This document shows, piece by piece, positions 17,436-26,415 of a stretch of 64,000 nucleotides of DNA. This stretch comes from Phascolarctobacterium sp. GTDB lineage: Bacteria; Bacillota; Negativicutes; Acidaminococcales; Acidaminococcaceae. The stretch spans positions 62,001 to 126,000 of the forward strand of contig NZ_JAUNOQ010000005.1 in NCBI RefSeq assembly GCF_030531065.1. The letters are read 5' to 3'. The notes under the pieces are model-generated. The model was not told where the DNA came from, did no database searches, and saw only the letters and a program-made list of their open reading frames with translations. Every line of letters begins with the position of its first letter. The first letter of the stretch is position 1. The position numbers were made by a program, and so were the translations under genes.

Positions 17436-18641
17436 TTACCGTCCTTCCACCTGCTGTACTACGGAAATAATCTGTCCGTCGCGGACTGTAGTAACCAGCT
17501 CGTCGCCCCACTGCACCTGCTCTACGGAGCTGATGAGCTTATAATCGCGGCTTTGGGTCACGCTGTAGCCGCGTCCCAGCACAGCCAGCGGGCTCATGCT
17601 GTCCAATCTGGCGGCCTGCAAGGCCAAGGCGTGCTGCGCCTGCTGCGCCCTGCGCTGCATATTCTGCACCAGTCTGGCATAAGCGCCGTCCGCCCGCAAG
17701 GCCTTATCAGCCACTAAACGCTGCGGGTCCCGCAGCGCCCACGAGGACGCCAGGGCTTCCAGCGTGCGCCGCTCGCCTGCCAGCCGCGCCGTCATCAGGC
17801 TGCGGCAGCGTTCCAGCAGAAAACGCACCCGCTGCCGGTAACTAACGATATCGGCCACCGCCATTTCGGCAGCCTGCGAAGGCGTAGCCGCTCTTTGGTC
17901 GGCGGCGAAATCACATAAAGTAAAATCAGTTTCATGGCCTACGGCGCTGACCAGCGGAATGCGGGAGGCCGCCACGGCGCGCACCGTCCGTTCCTCATTA
18001 AAGGCCCATAAATCCTCGATGGAGCCGCCGCCGCGGCCTACGATGAGCACATCCGCCAGCTTCTTCTCATTAAAAAAGCGTATGGCGGCGGCAATTTCCG
18101 CCGAAGCGCTCTCGCCCTGCACCTGCACAGGATACAGCAAAAGCTTTACGCCCGGATTCCGGCGTCGGGCTACAGTAATAATATCGCGTACCGCCGCACC
18201 GGCAGGCGAAGTAATAATGCCCACGCGCTGCGGATTCACCGGCAAGGGCTGCTTGCGCTCCTGGTCAAACAAGCCCTCCTGCAACAGCTTGCTCTTGAGC
18301 ATTTCGTAGGCCTGCATTAAATCGCCCACGCCCTGCTGCAGCAACAGGTCGGTATACAGCTGATAAACGCCGTCCCGTTCGTACACGGCAATGCGGCCCA
18401 CGGCAATCACCGTGTCGCCGTTGCGCGGTTCAAAGCGCAGGTTCAACGCCCTGGAACGGAACATCACGCATTTCAGCACCGCGCCTGCGTCCTTCAAAGT
18501 AAAATAGGCGTGCCCGGAAGGATAGCGCTTAAAATTGCTTATCTCTCCCACCACCTGCACATTGCGCAGGGTATCCTCTTTATCCAGCAGCCTTTTTAAG
18601 AAGCTATTGATTTCACTAACGGAATAAACATTTTCACTCAT
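17436..18641 (-). CDS. xseA: Exonuclease VII large subunit
   Basis: Catalytic subunit degrading single-stranded DNA. An N-terminal OB fold carries VVGEISNFKRYPSGHAYFTL and VMFRSRAL. The catalytic region has RVGIITSPAGAAVRDIITVA, VLIVGRGGGSIEDLWAFNEE and PLVSAVGHETDFTLCDFAAD. A helical region and a C-terminal VLGRGYSVTQS follow. The 401 residues are typical. It overlaps the preceding TsaD-like gene by eight bases. Confidence 0.96.
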   Translation of the reverse strand: MSENVYSVSEINSFLKRLLDKEDTLRNVQVVGEISNFKRYPSGHAYFTLKDAGAVLKCVMFRSRALNLRFEPRNGDTVIAVGRIAVYERDGVYQLYTDLLLQQGVGDLMQAYEMLKSKLLQEGLFDQERKQPLPVNPQRVGIITSPAGAAVRDIITVARRRNPGVKLLLYPVQVQGESASAEIAAAIRFFNEKKLADVLIVGRGGGSIEDLWAFNEERTVRAVAASRIPLVSAVGHETDFTLCDFAADQRAATPSQAAEMAVADIVSYRQRVRFLLERCRSLMTARLAGERRTLEALASSWALRDPQRLVADKALRADGAYARLVQNMQRRAQQAQHALALQAARLDSMSPLAVLGRGYSVTQSRDYKLISSVEQVQWGDELVTTVRDGQIISVVQQVEGR

Positions 18642-19590
18642 GCTTGCAATTCATTCTCCATGCCAAAGCGGCGCAGCCTGCCGCGTTGTCGCAGCTGAAG
18701 CGCCCTTCCGGCACCCACAGCCTTACGCCGCGCTTAGCCAGCTTAGCTTCCACATGTTGGCGAATATATTGATTAGAGCCGACACCGCCCACCAGCAGCG
18801 CGTCCTGCACGTCATAGGCGGCAGCGCCGTTGCGCAGCAACCTGGCAAAGGTTTCTCCCAAGGCATATTCCACGCCCAAGGCCAAAGCCGCGCCGTCCGT
18901 TCCCCGCTCCAACGCCCTCAAGGCGGCGGTACAGGGCCCCGAAAGGCTGACGTTAAGCTTACGCACGGACACGGGCAGCTCCGCCCTTGCTTCCGCACCG
19001 GCGGCCACTCGCTCCAAGGCCCGCCCCGCAGGGAACTGCAGCCCCAAAGCCACGCCCACTCTATCCACGAACTGACCGGCGTGCAAATCGATGCTGCCGC
19101 CCACCTGCGTAATCCGGCAGCGGCCATTGTCCTGACGCTCCGCCAAAAGTAAATCCGTAGTGCCGCCGCTGGCGTGCAGCAGCAAAAAGCGCTGCACCCA
19201 AGGGCCGCCCGCAGACCAAACGCCTGCCTCCAGATGATTTTCCTGATGGCTGATAATTTCCAGCTTAGCACCCGTCAAGGCAGCCAAACTGCGCGCCACG
19301 CTCAACCCCGCCAGAAACGCCGGCATATAGGAATTTTCCAGCGGGCGGGGATAGCCGCTGACGCCGATAGCAGCCAGCTCATAATCCTTCCCTTGCAGCA
19401 CGCTTTCCACCAGCTCCGGCAGATTGCGCGTATGCTGAAAGACCATTTCCGACTGTTGCAAACCGCAGCGCCCCGGCTTGACGCTTAAAATCCTGCGGGC
19501 CTCGCCCAGCAGGCCGCCGTCCTCAGCCAGCACGGCGACAGATGTAGTATAGCAGCTGGTGTCCAGCCCTAAATAAACTTTCCGGCTCAT
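18634..19590 (-). CDS. TsaD/Kae1-like protein (peptidase M22 family paralog)
   Basis: An ASKHA-fold protein related to the tRNA threonylcarbamoyladenosine enzyme TsaD. Visible motifs are YLGLDTSCYTTSVAVLAE at the start, SHQENHLEAG where TsaD has its metal-binding HxxxH, HASGGTTDLLL, and GGVGSNQYIR near the C terminus. At 318 residues it is a little shorter than usual TsaD and its central region diverges. Many Firmicutes carry such a second copy in the nusB-xseA neighbourhood beside a true tsaD elsewhere. No tsaB, tsaE or rimI lies nearby, which supports a paralog. It overlaps nusB by four bases and xseA by eight. The function is not established. Confidence 0.8.
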   Translation of the reverse strand: MSRKVYLGLDTSCYTTSVAVLAEDGGLLGEARRILSVKPGRCGLQQSEMVFQHTRNLPELVESVLQGKDYELAAIGVSGYPRPLENSYMPAFLAGLSVARSLAALTGAKLEIISHQENHLEAGVWSAGGPWVQRFLLLHASGGTTDLLLAERQDNGRCRITQVGGSIDLHAGQFVDRVGVALGLQFPAGRALERVAAGAEARAELPVSVRKLNVSLSGPCTAALRALERGTDGAALALGVEYALGETFARLLRNGAAAYDVQDALLVGGVGSNQYIRQHVEAKLAKRGVRLWVPEGRFSCDNAAGCAALAWRMNCKHE

Positions 19591-20003
19591 TCCTGCGCCA
19601 GCTTGCCCAAGACACCGTTGACAAAGCGCGGAGATTCCTCCGTGCCGTATTCCTTGGCAATTTCCACCGCCTCGTTGATGGCTATACCGGCAGCCACCGC
19701 AGGCTCGGCGAACAGCATTTCAAAGGCCGCTACGCGCAGAATATTCCTGTCGGTAGCAGGCATACGCTCAATAGTCCAATCAATAGCGTACTTGCTCAAA
19801 CGCGCATCGATTTCCTGCTCGTGGGTCAAAACACCCTCAACCAGCTGCAGCGCATAAGCCTGCGCCCTGTCTGCGCCGGGCTCCTCATGCTCGGCAAGAG
19901 CGGCCTCCACGGCAGCCACCGCCTCGCAGCTGTTAAAATCTATCTGAAATAAGCTTTGCAACGCTGCCTCTCTGGCAATTCTGCGAATAGTCTTTTCACT
20001 CAT
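19587..20003 (-). CDS. nusB: Transcription antitermination factor NusB
   Basis: Binds boxA RNA with NusE in antitermination of rRNA transcription. The all-helical 138-residue protein has REAALQSLFQIDF at the start, DWTIERMPATDRNILRVAAF and the conserved end INEAVEIAKEYGTEESPRFV then NGVLGKLA. It lies 19 bases after the DUF2273 gene and overlaps the TsaD-like gene (ATGA). Confidence 0.96.
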   Translation of the reverse strand: MSEKTIRRIAREAALQSLFQIDFNSCEAVAAVEAALAEHEEPGADRAQAYALQLVEGVLTHEQEIDARLSKYAIDWTIERMPATDRNILRVAAFEMLFAEPAVAAGIAINEAVEIAKEYGTEESPRFVNGVLGKLAQE

Positions 20004-20022
20004 CTTGTCACTCTCCTAATAT

Positions 20023-20250
20023 TTATCTATGATAGCCGGGCGGCAACAGCCTGTCCAGCCATTCCAGCAAATCCTCTTTTTTATCCAGCTTATGCCCGAT
20101 AAAAAAGCCTATGCCAATGCACAGCATCAAAAACAAAGCCTGAAAAAATCCCAGCCACAAAACGACCACGCCGATAAACAGGCCGAACAGCGAGCACAGC
20201 AGACGGCCGCGATAGTTGTTCCAGATGTCGTTGATAATTTCGCTTAACAT
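20023..20250 (-). CDS. DUF2273 small membrane protein
   Basis: A 75-residue protein with a short N-terminal amphipathic part (LSEIINDIWNNYRG), two hydrophobic segments (LLCSLFGLFIGVVVLWLGFF and ALFLMLCIGIGFFIGHKL) and a charged C terminus (DKKEDLLEWLDRLLPPGYHR). This fits the DUF2273 family, which sits beside amaP and asp23 in many Firmicutes. The ATG at 20250 follows GGAGG by seven bases; a GTG one codon earlier is also open. It likely forms part of the membrane anchor for the Asp23 proteins, an inference from context. Confidence 0.85.
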   Translation of the reverse strand: MLSEIINDIWNNYRGRLLCSLFGLFIGVVVLWLGFFQALFLMLCIGIGFFIGHKLDKKEDLLEWLDRLLPPGYHR

Positions 20251-20261
20251 CACACAGCCTC

Positions 20262-20783
20262 CTATTCTTCCTTAGCCTTAATCTGCTTAAAGAACAGCTC
20301 CATGTCCTTAACATCAATGCCCGTAACCTTCTTAATGCTTTCCTTAACATTGCTGCGGATTTCGTCCGAGGTTTCCGGAATATTTATGCCGGGCTCGATA
20401 GAAGTGTTAATGCGCACGGCGATGCCGTCGTCGTTCAGCTTCACAATAACCTTAACATTGTGAATACCGTAAATTTCCTGGGACAGCACGGCGATATAAT
20501 CCTCCAAGGCCCCCTTGCCCACTAGTACCTTGCCCTTGTCGCTTTCGCTGAGCTTCAATGAGCTCATGCCGGTTAAACCCAGGCCGGTAATCAAAAGCCG
20601 CAGACTGACCAGCAGCATAATGACGCCGCCCACGGCGTAAATCCAGTTGCCGGGAATATGGTCGACTAAAGCGATCATGCCGTCGCGGGAAAATACGCCC
20701 AGGCTGCACAGCACTGCCAGCACCGAAACAACAGCCATTAAAAACGTGTATAACGTAAGAATAATTCTGTCGGCAATACCCAT
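20262..20783 (-). CDS. amaP: Alkaline shock membrane anchor protein AmaP
   Basis: Anchors Asp23 to the membrane in Staphylococcus. Two N-terminal membrane segments (about residues 7-28 and 44-66, including IYAVGGVIMLLVSLRLLI) precede a cytosolic Asp23-like domain with GALEDYIAVLSQEIYGIHNV, VRINTSIEPGINIPE and IKKVTGIDVKDMELFF. The 173 residues match the family. It is followed by DUF2273 and preceded by the Asp23/Gls24 gene at a three-base gap. Confidence 0.88.
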   Translation of the reverse strand: MGIADRIILTLYTFLMAVVSVLAVLCSLGVFSRDGMIALVDHIPGNWIYAVGGVIMLLVSLRLLITGLGLTGMSSLKLSESDKGKVLVGKGALEDYIAVLSQEIYGIHNVKVIVKLNDDGIAVRINTSIEPGINIPETSDEIRSNVKESIKKVTGIDVKDMELFFKQIKAKEE

Positions 20784-20786
20784 TAC

Positions 20787-21404
20787 TTAATCCTCCTCAA
20801 AAAATCTTTTCTGCCGGTCGTCCATTTCCTCCTCCGGCGGCAGGTCAAAGTCCTCGTCGCCTCGCAGCTTGGCCAGCTGCTGTTCAAAGGAATTACTTTC
20901 GTTGGCTTCCGCCCGCCGGGCCTGCGCCCGCAGGATATCAGCCATAGCTTCCTCCGACGAAGCCTCCTTTTCCAGCTCCGTGGCTTTGCGCTGAGCGACG
21001 CCCTCCACATTAACGTCCACAAACTGCACCTCATAGCCGGTCATAGCCTCGATAGCGGATTTAACCTTTTCCTGCACCTCCAAAGCGATTTCGGGAATGC
21101 AGCAGCCGTATTCCACGTTGATATAAACGCTGGCGTTGACCATCTTGCCTTCAAATTTCAGGCGCACGCCCTTAGAAGCGTTTTCCTTGCCCAAAAAGCG
21201 ATTGATGCCGTCTGTCAGGCCGCCGCTCATACTCACCACGCCCGGCACCTCCTGCGCCGCCAGGCTGGCTACAATACAGATAACCTCGTCGGCAATACGG
21301 ATATCGCCAAAGTCCTCTAAATTATTATCCTCGTCCAATTCGTTATCGGCCTCTGCCGCTTTATGCTTGTGAGCGTCTTCTATTTCCGTCAACTTGCGTT
21401 CCAT
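20787..21404 (-). CDS. Asp23/Gls24 family envelope stress protein
   Basis: A 205-residue cytosolic protein with an acidic N terminus (EADNELDEDNNLEDFGDIRI) followed by the Asp23 domain: ADEVICIVASLAAQEVPGVV, SVYINVEYGCCIPEIALEVQ and VKSAIEAMTGYEVQFVDVNV. The C terminus is a charged extension ending DDRQKRFFEED. The ATG at 21404 follows GGAGGTGCTGCGT; an earlier TTG overlaps this site. It is the first gene of the cluster Asp23-AmaP-DUF2273, perhaps extending into nusB. Confidence 0.9.
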   Translation of the reverse strand: MERKLTEIEDAHKHKAAEADNELDEDNNLEDFGDIRIADEVICIVASLAAQEVPGVVSMSGGLTDGINRFLGKENASKGVRLKFEGKMVNASVYINVEYGCCIPEIALEVQEKVKSAIEAMTGYEVQFVDVNVEGVAQRKATELEKEASSEEAMADILRAQARRAEANESNSFEQQLAKLRGDEDFDLPPEEEMDDRQKRFFEED

Positions 21405-21469
21405 ACGCAGCACCTCCAAGACTCATATGGTAAAATACAAACAGTACTCCATTTTTATTTTATTCTAAT

Positions 21470-21500
21470 ATTATAGCACAGTTTATACATTCTGTATGCA
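21470..21500 (-). promoter_or_regulatory. Promoter of the Asp23 cluster, extended -10
   Basis: TGCTATAAT on the minus strand (TATAAT at 21470-21475) forms an extended -10 box about 65 bases before the start codon. A weak -35 (CATACA) lies 17 bases further up. Nothing else is recognised between here and the efp terminator. Confidence 0.5.
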
Positions 21501-21556
21501 TAAATTGTATAAAAAGGAGCGCAAAAATTTAACGATTCTCTAAGCGACAGCATAAG

Positions 21557-21603
21557 AAAAACCCGAACTCCGGAAGTATAAGCACTTCAAAAGTTCGGGG
21601 TTT
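21557..21603 (-). terminator. Terminator after efp
   Basis: AAACCCCGAACTTTT on the minus side pairs with AGTTCGGGTTT around a loop of about 20 bases, 68 bases beyond the efp stop. It separates the efp unit from the Asp23 promoter. Confidence 0.75.
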
Positions 21604-21670
21604 ACGCCAATTTACAATATGCAGTTATCAGGCCGCGCGCCTCGCGGCGCACGCAGCCTTACAGCAAAGC

Positions 21671-22228
21671 TTACGCGCGGGAAATATAGTCGCCGGTGCG
21701 GGTATCGATAGCCAGCACGTCGCCTTCGTTAATGAACAGAGGAACCTTAACGACATAGCCGGTGTCCATGGTAGCGTTCTTGCTGCCGCCGGTTGCGGTA
21801 TCGCCTTTAATGCCGGGCTCGGTTTCTACAACGGTCAGCTCTACGGTGTTCGGCAGGTCAACGCCCAGTACGCGGCCTTCGTAAATCATAATCTTAACGT
21901 CCATGTTTTCTTTCAGGAAGTTCAGAGCGGTGCCAAGGGTTTCCTTGCTCAGCTCGGTTTGCTCGTAGGTTTCGTTGTCCATGAATACGTACATGCCGTC
22001 GGATTCATAGAGGTATTGCATTTCGCGGCGGTCGATGCGAGCCTTAGGCATACGCTCGCCGGCGTTGAAGGTACGCTCAACAACTGCGCCGGTGCACAGG
22101 TTACGCATTTTAGCGCGAACGAAAGCGGCGCCCTTACCCGGTTTTACGTGTTGGAACTCAACAACCTGCCAGGCGTCGCCATCGATGGTTACGGTTACGT
22201 TAGTTTTAAATTCGTTGGTAGAAATCAT
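21671..22228 (-). CDS. efp: Elongation factor P
   Basis: Helps ribosomes through polyproline stretches. [20 protein letters not shown] opens domain I, and the loop [16 protein letters not shown] holds the lysine modified in many bacteria. Domain III ends with [17 protein letters not shown]. The 185 residues are full length. It follows the M24 peptidase gene by 26 bases, a common pairing in Firmicutes, and is closed by a terminator. Confidence 0.97.
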   Translation of the reverse strand: MISTNEFKTNVTVTIDGDAWQVVEFQHVKPGKGAAFVRAKMRNLCTGAVVERTFNAGERMPKARIDRREMQYLYESDGMYVFMDNETYEQTELSKETLGTALNFLKENMDVKIMIYEGRVLGVDLPNTVELTVVETEPGIKGDTATGGSKNATMDTGYVVKVPLFINEGDVLAIDTRTGDYISRA

Positions 22229-22254
22229 TGGAAGCCCTCCTATAAATTTAAAAA

Positions 22255-23328
22255 TTAGACAATTTCAATAAGCTGCTTTTTGACGCCGTTTAAGGCACGC
22301 GCCCCTTCCTCAGTCAAAACAACAGTATCTTCTATACGAACCCCGCCTTTGCCGGGAATGTATATACCTGGTTCAATAGTAAAAATCATGCCGGTTTGCA
22401 GCACCGTTGCGCCCTGTTTGTTGATATTGGGCATTTCGTGAATCTCCAGGCCCACGCCGTGCCCCGTGCCGTGGACGTAATAATCGCCATAGCCGCAGTC
22501 GGTGATAACCTTGCGCACAACTGCGTCCAGCTCCCTGCCGGTCATCCCGGTCCGAGCCGCCTTCAAGCCTTTCAGCTGCGCTTCTTCGACAATGGTGTAA
22601 ATTTCCTTCTGCCAGGAATTAGCCATGCCTAAAACCAGCGTCCTTGTCATATCGGAATGATAGCCCTGGTACACGGCGCCGAAGTCGAACGTAATAAAAT
22701 CGCCTATTTCCACTACCTTATCCGACGCCATGCCGTGCGGCAAAGCGCTGCGCGCGCCGCTGGCCACAATGGTATCAAAGGAAGTTTTTTCGCTGCCCAG
22801 GGCCCGCATATAATATTCCAAACGCCCGGCCAGGCTGCGCTCCGTGCGCCCCGGCTGAATATCGTCCAAAAGCTTGTTAAAGGCCTCGTCGGCAATGCTG
22901 GCCGCTTTAACCAGAAGGTCCAGCTCCTTCTTATCCTTAATCATGCGGATAGCGCTCAAATCGATGCTTTCCAAAGGCGTTTCCCCGACCAGCTCCTGCA
23001 AGGTAACGTACTCGTTATAGCTGTAGCAGGCGCCGTCAAAGCCAATCACTAAGGAACCCGCCTTATGCGTCAGTCCGGCTGCCGCCTCCCAAATGCTTCT
23101 TCCATTCACAGGCGTATATTCCAGCACCTTGAACAGCTTCATTTCATGCTTGGCCTGCTCCGTATAGCGTCCGTCGGTAATCAGCACGCCCTGCTGCCGG
23201 TCTAAATACAAAAGGCTGGAATCGCCGGTAAAGCCGGTGAGATAACGGATGGTGGTAACATCCTTGATAATGACACTGTCCACCTGCATCCTGGCCATGA
23301 TTTCCAAAACCTTATTGATGCGCGTCAT
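22255..23328 (-). CDS. M24 family Xaa-Pro peptidase
   Basis: A metallopeptidase of the pita-bread fold, YqhT/PepQ-like. The N-terminal creatinase domain ([32 protein letters not shown]) precedes the catalytic domain with the metal ligands in [55 protein letters not shown]. All five expected ligand positions seem present. The 357 residues are normal. It lies directly upstream of efp. Confidence 0.93.
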   Translation of the reverse strand: MTRINKVLEIMARMQVDSVIIKDVTTIRYLTGFTGDSSLLYLDRQQGVLITDGRYTEQAKHEMKLFKVLEYTPVNGRSIWEAAAGLTHKAGSLVIGFDGACYSYNEYVTLQELVGETPLESIDLSAIRMIKDKKELDLLVKAASIADEAFNKLLDDIQPGRTERSLAGRLEYYMRALGSEKTSFDTIVASGARSALPHGMASDKVVEIGDFITFDFGAVYQGYHSDMTRTLVLGMANSWQKEIYTIVEEAQLKGLKAARTGMTGRELDAVVRKVITDCGYGDYYVHGTGHGVGLEIHEMPNINKQGATVLQTGMIFTIEPGIYIPGKGGVRIEDTVVLTEEGARALNGVKKQLIEIV

Positions 23329-23385
23329 TAACCATACCTCTTTTCCTTATAGTCGCAGCCTAAAGCTAGGCACTGCCTTTTTATT

Positions 23386-23628
23386 TTACCACTCATTGGC
23401 AAAACTTTCAAGAATTTCAACCTTAAACGGCATATTTTCTATGATATCCAGCGTATCAAAATAGGTATCGGGCGTTACGTGGAATTTAATCAGGCCGCTG
23501 CTGCTGTCGACGGTGCTGACCATCGCCAGATGCTCGTAGCCCTCCATAATCCAGTTCACGTCGGCAATATGCTCAGGCTCAACCTGTGCGTAGATCATAC
23601 TGTGAGGTCCGGGGTCGTTATCGCTCAT
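23386..23628 (-). CDS. DUF4911-type small protein
   Basis: An 80-residue protein without signal or membrane segment. YAQVEPEHIADVNWIMEGYE and LIKFHVTPDTYFDTLDIIEN look like a small alpha/beta domain, consistent with DUF4911, which is often found beside U32 genes in Firmicutes. It starts inside the U32 stop (ATGA overlap of four bases), so the two are translationally coupled. No role is established. Confidence 0.72.
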   Translation of the reverse strand: MSDNDPGPHSMIYAQVEPEHIADVNWIMEGYEHLAMVSTVDSSSGLIKFHVTPDTYFDTLDIIENMPFKVEILESFANEW

Positions 23629-24872
23629 TCTTTGACAACCTTTCTGCGTAATAAGCTATTGGGCAACAGCTCCTTCGCGCTGTATGCCGAAAATTTTTGC
23701 TGGGCGTGGGGCGCGCAGTCGATGGCGACGCCGTCCGCGTCCTGCATTTCCGTAAGGACAAAGGACAGCAGCCGACCGTCGGGCTGCAACAGCTCCAAAG
23801 GCTCGCCCGCCTTAACATTATTTCGCTGCTCAAAATATACTCGTTTATTGGCAGCGTCATAGCCGGTTACAATGCCGACAAAATCATGGGTCTGCTCATA
23901 TTTGGAAGAAGTATAGACCTGCGCGTTATGGTCGGGCTTGCTTACGGCGAAGCCCGTCGTGTACTGGCGGTGGGACACCTTGTTCAGCTCGGTTATCCAT
24001 TCGCCGGGCACGCTGTAATGCTCCCTGTCCTGCCAGCAGGCGTCGATAGCCCGTCGGTAAACGCTGACCACCGTCGCCACATAATGCACGCTCTTCATGC
24101 GGCCTTCAATTTTCAGGCTGCATACGCCTGCGTCCAGCAGCTGCGGCAGGTATTCTATAAGGCACAAATCCTTGGAATTCATCACATAGGTCCCGCGCTC
24201 GTCCTCTTCCAAGTCAAAATATTCGCCGGGCCGTTTGCCCTCGCCCAGCTTATACATATCGTATTCCCAGCGGCAGGCCTGCGTGCAGGCGCCGCGGTTG
24301 CCGTCGCGCCCGGTCAGGTAGCTGCTGAGCAAGCAGCGTCCCGAATAAGAAATACACATAGCGCCGTGCACAAAGGCTTCCAGCTCAACCGAGGTTTTAG
24401 CGCTGATTTCCTTTATCTCGCCCAGCGACAGCTCGCGGGCCAGCACTACGCGCTCCGCTCCCAGCCGCTCCCAGGCTTGTACGGCGGCATAGTTCGTCGT
24501 ATTGGCCTGCGTGCTGACGTGCAGCGCCATGTTCGGCACTACCTGACGCGCCGTAGCCCACACGCCGATATCGCTGATCAGCAGCGCGTCCACCTTAGCC
24601 TGCTCCAAGCCGCGCAGATAATCCGGCAGCCTGGCAATGTCGTCGTTATGGGCGAAGATATTCACCGTCACATACACCTTTTTGCCCAGGCTGTGGGCAT
24701 AAGCCGTCATTTCGGCAATTTCGTCCAGCTCAAAATTATTGGCGAAGGCTCGCAGGCCGAACATTTTACCGCCTAAGTAAATAGCGTCCGCACCGTATAA
24801 AAGAGCCATCCTGCCTTTTTCCATATTGCCAGCCGGGGCCAGCAGCTCCGGCTTGTGTGTTAATTTAGCCAT
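23625..24872 (-). CDS. U32 family protein, TrhP/YrrO type
   Basis: KPELLAPAGNMEKGRMALLY opens the protein; the U32 signature is ELEAFVHGAMCISYSGRCLL followed by SSYLTGRDGNRGACTQACRW, with a cysteine set suited to an iron-sulfur cluster. SLKIEGRMKSVHYVATVVSV follows. In Bacillus the genes between mltG and udk (yrrN, yrrO) act in prephenate-dependent hydroxylation of tRNA U34, and this gene follows mltG in the same order, so a tRNA hydroxylation role is inferred. The 415 residues fit. It is labelled a peptidase only by family name. Confidence 0.87.
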   Translation of the reverse strand: MAKLTHKPELLAPAGNMEKGRMALLYGADAIYLGGKMFGLRAFANNFELDEIAEMTAYAHSLGKKVYVTVNIFAHNDDIARLPDYLRGLEQAKVDALLISDIGVWATARQVVPNMALHVSTQANTTNYAAVQAWERLGAERVVLARELSLGEIKEISAKTSVELEAFVHGAMCISYSGRCLLSSYLTGRDGNRGACTQACRWEYDMYKLGEGKRPGEYFDLEEDERGTYVMNSKDLCLIEYLPQLLDAGVCSLKIEGRMKSVHYVATVVSVYRRAIDACWQDREHYSVPGEWITELNKVSHRQYTTGFAVSKPDHNAQVYTSSKYEQTHDFVGIVTGYDAANKRVYFEQRNNVKAGEPLELLQPDGRLLSFVLTEMQDADGVAIDCAPHAQQKFSAYSAKELLPNSLLRRKVVKE

Positions 24873-24891
24873 GAAACTCCTCCGTTAAGCA

Positions 24892-25923
24892 TCAGCCAAT
24901 TTCCTCGATAGCCCGCAAATGCTCTGCATAGGATTTAGTAAAGCGGTGATGCCCATCCTTTTCCGCCACAAAGTACAAATAGTCGTGCTGCTCCGGCGCC
25001 AGCGCCGCCTTAATGGCGCTCAGGCCGGGGCTGCCGATAGGGCCGGGCGGCAAGCCCTGCCGCTGATAGGTATTATAAGGATTGTCTATCCTGGTATCGG
25101 CAAAGGTAACTATTTCCTTCTGCTCGCCCAGAATATATTGAATCGTCGTATCGGACTGAATCGGCATGCCGATTGCCAAACGCTTTAAAAAGACCCCGGC
25201 AATGCGCGGCTGCTCGTCGGCATACACCGCCTCCAGCTCCACCATCGCCGCCAGATTCACCACGTCACGCAAGCTTCTCCCTTGCTCCGCCGCCTGCTTA
25301 GCGACGCCGGACTCTTTCATTTCGACGTCAAACTGCCGCACCATAATTTCCAACAGCTTGTCCTCGCTTGCTCCAACCGGAAAATCATACGTCGCAGGGA
25401 AAACAAAACCTTCGGCCTTGTACAACACGTCAGTATTCTCGGTCTGCATATAAGCGTAAGGCGCGTAATCCTTGGCCGCAGCCATGAACTTAGCCGCGCT
25501 GCCCAGGCCTTCCCTTTCCAGCTTGCGCCCAATTCTGGCAATAGTGTAACCCTCCGGCACCGTAAAGCGCACCAGCGTAATATGTCCCTTGACCATCACG
25601 TCCACTATCTGACTATTGCTCAGGCCGCCCTCTATCTGGTAAGGTCCCGCCTGTAGCTTCGTTGCCAGCCCCTTAAAGCTGGCCTCGTAGCGAAAGGCAG
25701 CCGGGTCGCGTACCAGCTGCTTTTCGTGCAGCAGTTGGGCGATATCCGCCGTCGTCATGCCTTCTTTAACGATAATCAAATGGGAGCCCGGCGCAGCAAA
25801 ATCCTTATTATTGCCGCGCGCCTGCATCACCGCCACAAAGCCCAGCAGCGCCACTACCGCGCAGCAGGCCAAGGCATAATACCATTTCGTGCGCAAAAAA
25901 TCCTTCAGCTTTTCCAAATCCAT
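24892..25923 (-). CDS. mltG: Endolytic transglycosylase MltG
   Basis: Cleaves nascent glycan strands and so sets their length. A single N-terminal membrane anchor (WYYALACCAVVALLGFVAVM, about residues 12-31) precedes a LysM-like part (LIIVKEGMTTADIAQLLHEK) and the YceG domain with VVNLAAMVELEAVYADEQ, where the catalytic Glu is expected, then PIQSDTTIQYILG and YNTYQRQGLPPGPIGSPGL. The 343-residue start at 25923 is chosen after GGTGAAG; spacing is long and the start is not certain. It lies after the DUF1292 terminator and before the U32 gene. Confidence 0.93.
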   Translation of the reverse strand: MDLEKLKDFLRTKWYYALACCAVVALLGFVAVMQARGNNKDFAAPGSHLIIVKEGMTTADIAQLLHEKQLVRDPAAFRYEASFKGLATKLQAGPYQIEGGLSNSQIVDVMVKGHITLVRFTVPEGYTIARIGRKLEREGLGSAAKFMAAAKDYAPYAYMQTENTDVLYKAEGFVFPATYDFPVGASEDKLLEIMVRQFDVEMKESGVAKQAAEQGRSLRDVVNLAAMVELEAVYADEQPRIAGVFLKRLAIGMPIQSDTTIQYILGEQKEIVTFADTRIDNPYNTYQRQGLPPGPIGSPGLSAIKAALAPEQHDYLYFVAEKDGHHRFTKSYAEHLRAIEEIG

Positions 25924-25963
25924 CAGCAAAACTTCACCACTCGCCCTTAAATTACACCGACGC

Positions 25964-25997
25964 AAAAAAATACCGGACCGCAGTCCGGCAATTTTTT
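25964..25997 (-). terminator. Terminator after the DUF1292 gene
   Basis: CCGGAC (25973-25978) and GTCCGG (25983-25988) form a tight stem followed by seven T on the minus strand. It overlaps the stop codon of the DUF1292 gene and lies about 40 bases before mltG. Confidence 0.85.
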
Positions 25998-26352
25998 ATT
26001 CTTCTTCGTCAGAACAATATTGGTCGTACAGCTCGGAAACTGCTTCATATTCCTCGTCGGTCGGACCAACATAAACGGCCTCGCCATTTTCGTCGAAATC
26101 GATGCGGGCGATAATCGCTACGTCGTCGTCATCGTCCTCTTCATGATGATGGCACTCGCATTCCTCATCCTCGCAGCAGTCGTCGTCGATGCCCACCAGC
26201 ACGGCAAAGTTCTTGCCATTGTAAGGAATAACCATTTCCTCCATAAAGTAGCTTTCGTTGCCGTCCTCGTCGGTCAGGACAACTACGTCCACCTCTTCGG
26301 CGTCTTCCTGCATAGCCGCCAGTTCTTCGTTATTGATATCTTTCTCGGTCAT
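25996..26352 (-). CDS. DUF1292 protein with Cys/His-rich acidic insertion
   Basis: A very acidic 118-residue protein. VDVVVLTDEDGNESYFMEEM and YNGKNFAVLVGID match DUF1292, usually found after ruvX as here. In the middle an insertion CCEDEECECHHHEE is followed by five Asp, which could bind a metal; it separates the two halves of the domain. The last part, VGPTDEEYEAVSELYDQYCS, returns to the family pattern. The ATG follows AGAGGTGCGCTA. No function is known for the family. Confidence 0.82.
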   Translation of the reverse strand: MTEKDINNEELAAMQEDAEEVDVVVLTDEDGNESYFMEEMVIPYNGKNFAVLVGIDDDCCEDEECECHHHEEDDDDDVAIIARIDFDENGEAVYVGPTDEEYEAVSELYDQYCSDEEE

Positions 26353-26415
26353 TAGCGCACCTCTTTTCATAAAATTGCTTACTCACGATATTTTATAATA
26401 TAAACTATGCTTCTG

